Source of the DNA: Kalaharituber pfeilii
Lineage: Eukaryota; Ascomycota; Pezizomycetes; Pezizales; Pezizaceae
Reading direction: 5' to 3'
Length of the DNA: 64,000 bases
Assembly (NCBI GenBank): GCA_015179045.1
Contig: WHUZ01000011.1
Span: 744,001-808,000, forward strand
The position numbers and the translations under genes were made by a program. This document shows positions 59,574 to 64,000 of the stretch, in pieces. The stretch's first letter is position 1. The number at the start of each line of letters is the position of its first letter. The notes below the pieces were generated by a model. The model was not told the DNA's origin. It saw only the letters and a program-made list of their open reading frames with translations, and did no database searches.

Positions 59574-60373
59574 ATGGCAGCGCCGGCAGATATGACAACC
59601 AAGAATATTGGCGGGGTCTGGGTTATGGTGTGTATTTCTTTTGATTTACTTGTTTTTCTCTATCTGTTTAGATGCTTTCGTTGGGTGTTTTGGAAATTTA
59701 CATCCAAACATTGCCGTGGTTATTCTTTTGGGGAGGAAGATTTTTCTTTCCCTATCTACTCCCGCTTCACCATTCCCCCTTCTCCACTATTCACCATTAC
59801 TAACTCCTTCCTCCCCTTCCTAGAACAAATCCCTCTCGGACGATACCGACGACCTCCTTGCCGCACAAAACATCGGCTGGGTTCTTCGCCGCGGCATCGG
59901 AATGGCGACCATCACCCTCACAATTAAACACTTTGCTGACCCTGACACTAGCGCCGAGCGCATCATTGTGAATCAATCCCTCTCGGGATTAAATGGGACT
60001 GTGGAGGAGAGGACGTTGGATTGGGCGTATGTAGTTTATCCCTCATCCCCAAATTTCTGAGGGGCTGACATGTCAAACCAGTGAACGTCCCCGCGAAGAC
60101 TACGTCTTCGGCAAAGTAATTGGCAAGACTCGCCGCATTAACCTCTCTGAAATCCCAGACGAGAAGCTCAAGGAGGGCTGGACTGAAGATTCGATTGAGC
60201 ATGGTCTCATCTATTCGCATGTGGTGAACAGCACGTACCAGTGGACAGCAGAACAGATCTGGGGGTTCATGATTGTTGATGGAGTGAGGAGGCATGCGAG
60301 GAGGGTTAAGTTGACGACGCCCAAAGTGAGGCTGGATAAGGTGTTGGTATATGATTGGACGAAGAGTAATTAG
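59574..60373 (+). CDS. Small conserved fungal protein, possibly lipocalin-like
   Basis: Three exons (59574-59627, 59824-60026, 60082-60373) join in frame into 182 aa. The pattern resembles small fungal proteins I recall without a set function: NKSLSDDTDDLLAAQNIGWV and RRGIGMATITLTIKHF at the N-terminus, then the strand pattern RIIVNQSLSGLNGTVEERTL, DYVFGKVIGKTRRI, and a short EGWTEDSIEHGLIYSHVVNS segment. Alternating strands of about 8-10 residues suit a beta-barrel of lipocalin or fatty-acid-binding type, but that fold is my inference. There is no signal peptide or membrane segment, so it is probably cytosolic. The protein ends VLVYDWTKSN. Confidence 0.72.
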
Positions 60374-61511
60374 AGAGGAGGCGGTGAAAAAAAGGGAAGG
60401 GAATGAAAAGTAAGGGTCCAGTTGGGTTGGGATGGGCTGAGCTTCGTAGGTTTATGGAAAGGGAGAAATATCGAGAGCAGAGGTAGTATCCTCTCGTGTA
60501 TATGGTATACCATCCATGATAAGCACCTTTTTTTTGTATTCCTGGTTATTATCATGGATATTCTTTTGTTATATCCAAGCAGTCGCACCTGCAATATAGT
60601 TGATCATAGTTATCGTTCTAGCCCTCTATCTTCCCCATCTCAACTCCCTTACCATTTTCACTAGCCACAACGTATACCAGGCCATGCTGGGCTGCGGAAG
60701 GAGGGGGAAAGGAGTAGATCGTAGCCTGTGAGGAGAATGGTCATCCCATGTCATTTCATCAGAACTATGGACCATAGACGTTACTAGAAGAATGACTGGT
60801 GCCCTATAATAAGAGATAGGAACTAACCATGTGAAAATCGAAGGGTATAAAAGCGCAAAATAAAGTTGAACAAAGCTGGAATGATCCCAGTAGGACAGTG
60901 AGAACAAGAAACAAGAAGAGCATTCGAACGAGAGCAAGTGAAAGCGTCATAATCTACACTGCAAAAAACCAGTGCTACATAGATCCATTGAGGGAAATAA
61001 GAGACAATTTTGGGGGGTCACCAAGAATTAGGGAACAACAAAATGAGGTTAAAAGTAAACGAAAAGGAGTTTTGAACTCAATGCAAAACAATACTCTGAA
61101 ACCAACTCCGCTTGATAAGAATAACTTTACAGCAGAAGCGCCCGCAGTCATCTTTTCTGCAAGTCTTACATAGCCTCTTTGCAAGGACAAGAAAATGAAG
61201 GTGAATAAATAAGAAAAAGAAATGGTGATTAATAGGTGTCCCCTTCCCCAGCGGCTTCAGTTCATCGCAGAAAATGAAAAGACAAAACTTATTCCAAATA
61301 CTTAAATAACAAATTCCCACCCACCACAACTGCCTTTTCTTTCACTTTTTTTTGTCTAGAGTTCTAGCTCCGAAGATTTTAGCTCATGAAAAAGGAAAAG
61401 CTCGGATAATTTATTCCGGAAGAAATCATAAACGGATGTTGTAGCATTTAGCTCTTCGCATTCGAAGACCATCCCAGCAGCCAGGTAACCTAGCCAAGTT
61501 CCCTCTTCCCC
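60374..61511. other. Convergent 3' flanks
   Basis: There is no gene in this space between convergent stops. The sequence is AT-rich without long homopolymers. Confidence 0.55.
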
Positions 61512-63038
61512 CTACACTGTTGCTTCTGTTTCCTTGGCCGGTTTCAAAGTTGTGTCTTCCATGGCCGGCCACCAGTTCATCCTCCGGTAGCTGTCAATGA
61601 TGTCTCGCAGCACCTTCTCTGTTACCACTGGCACTTTGTACTCGAATCCAGTGACCTCTTTGAACCTTGAGCCATCGAGGCAAAAGTCCTTATCCTTGAC
61701 CGTATCGCCCTCAAGATATGGTGTAATTGGTCCAGGCCTGGTGATACCATAGTCGTTCAGGAGATCGCCCCATGGCTGCAGCAACTCGTCGTTTTCCTCA
61801 TCCACAGCAGAACCAAGGTTTAGCTTGGCGAACTGAGAAACAATTGTTCCATGAAATCCAGTCTTGATGTTAAAAATGTTCGCCATGTGCTTGGACATCA
61901 TTCCCTGGTCTGCCAACAATGTCAGCACGAAGTAAGTTGCTTACATGAGGTCACGCAAACCTGTATCACCCTCATCCACGATGTTGAACAGGGGGTAGGT
62001 CCCATGGCCTCCTCATCCCAATTTGCTTTGCCATTCATGTACCAGTGCGTAACATGCCATAATGCTCGAGCAACATCTGTAACATGCACAGTATTTGTCT
62101 TGAGTTCCGGATTCCAAAGCCACTTCATCTCCCTATCCAAATGCTTGTAAACTCTCGCCATGCATAACATGGTCCCAACAACTTTTGAGCAGTATTCTCC
62201 GTAAACATTTGCCATTCGGACAATGACCAGGTTCAACCTTTAAAGTATATCAGTTATGAATGCCCAAGAGCACCAAAATCTAGGTCAAGGAACGCACCCT
62301 GGAATTTTCTGCAGCTCATTCTCTGCCTGGAGCTTATAAGTTGCAATCTTGAGCCATGGCTTCACCTTAGCTGCTTCTTTTGATGGCGTAGCATCACTCT
62401 TGTATATAGCTCCAGTACTAAGTTCAACAAAGCATTTCACATTCCTCTTTGCTGCCTCTTTGCCAACCACCATAGAGAGTTTCAGTGAACGTTGTTTGTA
62501 TATCTCATCCTGCTGAGAATATCGTGTATCTCCGCCGCAATTGAAGACGATATCCCACGTTGTACCATCAGGCCTTGTGAAGATCTTCTCGCAAGTTTCT
62601 AGGAATTGCTTGACGTTAGCTTATTGAACAGATGTGGCATCTGAATCTAGCACAGAATTAGGTCTTACTAACGCTCTCTTGACATGTCCGCCTGCTGGAA
62701 CCTGTCCATTGAGCAAGCTGCTTCGAATTCTGGTGCTAGCCAGGCCAGTTGAGGTAGCTGTTTGTCAACAATCTTGATCTCGGATGCCAGGTCATTGTCG
62801 TGAATGTGTTTTGTCAGATATCGTCCGATGAAGCCTAGTTTTCAATTGAAGTGCAATTAGTTTATGGTTCCATAAGCAGAACCCTTTTGAAGGTTTAGGA
62901 AACGATTTTCTCCCTAAGCACTAGGACGCAAGGGGCCGAAACTCAAAAGTAGAACGAACCTAAGCCACCGATGATCAGAACAGAGGGCTTCGACGAGGAC
63001 GAGGAGGCCGCTTGAGTCTCAGATGCCGAGCTGGACAT
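61512..63038 (-). CDS. NAD-dependent epimerase/dehydratase (extended SDR), one frame break
   Basis: This is an extended short-chain dehydrogenase of unknown substrate, probably cytosolic. Exons are 62960-63038, 62673-62834, 62298-62619, 61961-62237 and 61512-61909. The N-terminal cofactor motif GGLGFIGRYLTKHI (GxxGxxG) is split by intron 1, followed by an acidic strand end (SEIKIVDK). Then come WDIVFNCGGDTRYSQQD, VKCFVELSTGAIYKSD and the TYKLQAENEL segment, in which the Tyr-Lys pair suggests the SDR active site. The C-terminal half has NLVIVRMANVYGEYC, NTVHVTDVARALWHVTHWYM and DQGMMSKHMANIF. In exon 4 the frame is lost by one base at a run of five C on the coding strand (61991-61995). Restoring one C gives 412 aa and DEGDTDQG. 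Read error or a real mutation are both possible. Confidence 0.8.
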
Positions 63039-64000
63039 GTTTCGATAGTTTTAACGGTGTGAATTGAAATTCGATGTGAAGCACAACAATTGCTTCGGTT
63101 GACCCAAAGCGGGGGAGAGGGCTAGGGTTAAGAGGTTCTAACGGGGGAGGGGGTGGGGGGCTTCTCAGTGAAGCTCCAGGACCTTGGTGGGTTAAAAGCG
63201 GCAATAGAGATTTATCCAGAACCCAGGAATATTGCAGCATGTATTGTTAAGCAACAATAAGGACAAGAAATATTAATTGAAGGATGCCTGGCTGAAGCCG
63301 TAGATGAGTTCGTGTTGTCAGGGCAAGATATCATTCGGATCGACTTATGTTCGGGGAATGGGTGGGGCTTCGCCACAACGCAGGATAAAACAGGTGGAGG
63401 GGATTGGCTGAGGAATCAGCAGAGCAGGCGAGGGCCCAACAGCAAGACGAGGGTAGTCTCATGCCAGGCGAGGACTGCTTTTCGTGCGGAGAAGCTACAT
63501 GTACGGGGTCAGAACTGAGAAGGGTTTAAGGCAGGCACTGGCGCAGTGGGGTACCAGGGAACCGCAGTGGAACGAGATACGTGGAGCAATAGGCTGTTTG
63601 TGTCAAACCCTGTGGCCGCCAGGATGCCAGAAGGAACTTGGTAATGGGACGCTGGCGGCCGTGGAGATCTCATGAAACCCCAATATGCTTACTTTCCTAA
63701 CTTTGAATTGGCAGCGGCGTCGGTTGAGACAGGGCAGGGGCAGCGGTTGGCTGCAACGAAGCGGTGGCAGTGGGACGGAAACGCACTTTCAGGCGGGCGC
63801 CGCCAGTGGACAAGATCGTCTTCACGGGTGTCACGTGCTACGCTGGGCCAGCGGCCGCATGCGGCTGCGGGCGTCGAGAACATGCGGCCTTTGTATTGAC
63901 AGCTGCGCACAGCAAGTGCGGGGGCATTCGCTACAGTGAGTCGGAACCTGAATACAGCTCCGGTGGAGGCTACAAGGGTATATACGTCCGGAGCACTGTA
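63039..64000. other. Upstream flank of the epimerase gene
   Basis: A G-run tract (63143-63160) lies about 105 nt upstream of the epimerase start, on its template strand. No gene is visible in the remainder, which is G-rich on the plus strand beyond 63.3 kb. Confidence 0.5.

Overview
The window is nuclear DNA from a filamentous ascomycete (Pezizomycotina). Genes are on both strands. Most have short GT-AG introns of about 50-120 nt, several with CTAAC/CTGAC-like branch sites. The proteins match fungal families: SCM3, CKS1, RSC4, a DUF7707-type secreted protein and a fungal IQ-motif protein. A decayed gene in a family resembling Crinkler-like nuclease effectors would suit an early-diverging, repeat-rich lineage such as Pezizomycetes, but genus and species cannot be told from this sequence. 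I recognised no tRNA, rRNA, CRISPR or intact transposon.

Layout. 1-2943: no gene. 2944-4805 (+): choline/ethanolamine phosphotransferase, 9 exons. 5684-8095 (-): SCM3 centromere histone chaperone, divergent from 8728-9966 (+), a SPRTN-like protease. 12942-14441 (+): TFIIS. 15301-17476 (+): remains of a SAM-domain gene and a PD-(D/E)XK-like gene, separated by a degenerate satellite and broken by stops. 18102-20997 (-): IQ-motif protein with a 5-nt microexon. 23017-23735 (-): secreted Cys-rich protein with a GPI-type tail. 26338-27303 (+): PX protein, followed by very long T tracts. 28700-30690 (-): MidA/NDUFAF7-like methyltransferase, divergent from 30999-32600 (+), a membrane-anchored cysteine synthase homologue. 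33862-36397 (-): large Val/Thr-rich surface protein with 42-nt repeats. 36.4-41.6 kb: gene-poor. 41641-43079 (+): zinc alcohol dehydrogenase. 43635-47383 (-): valyl-tRNA synthetase. 48388-49819 (-): CK2 alpha. 51012-51599 (-): CKS1. 54857-57535 (+): RSC4-type bromodomain protein. 59574-60373 (+): small conserved fungal protein. 61512-63038 (-): NAD-dependent epimerase-like protein.

The genes are mostly independent housekeeping functions: phospholipid synthesis, chromatin and centromere, transcription elongation, translation, cell-cycle kinases, sulfur and alcohol metabolism. The only clear architectural pairings are the two divergent promoters. I rebuilt each gene by joining exons so that frame and conserved motifs agree; exon coordinates are in the entries.

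Four patterns deserve attention. (1) Six apparent single-base losses, all in runs of G or C, hit three otherwise well-conserved genes; read error is as likely as real mutation. (2) Long T tracts lie on the sense strand just 3' of several genes. (3) C-rich tracts lie on the sense strand just 5' of several genes. (4) The nuclease-like pseudogene has three stops, each explained by one C-to-T change.
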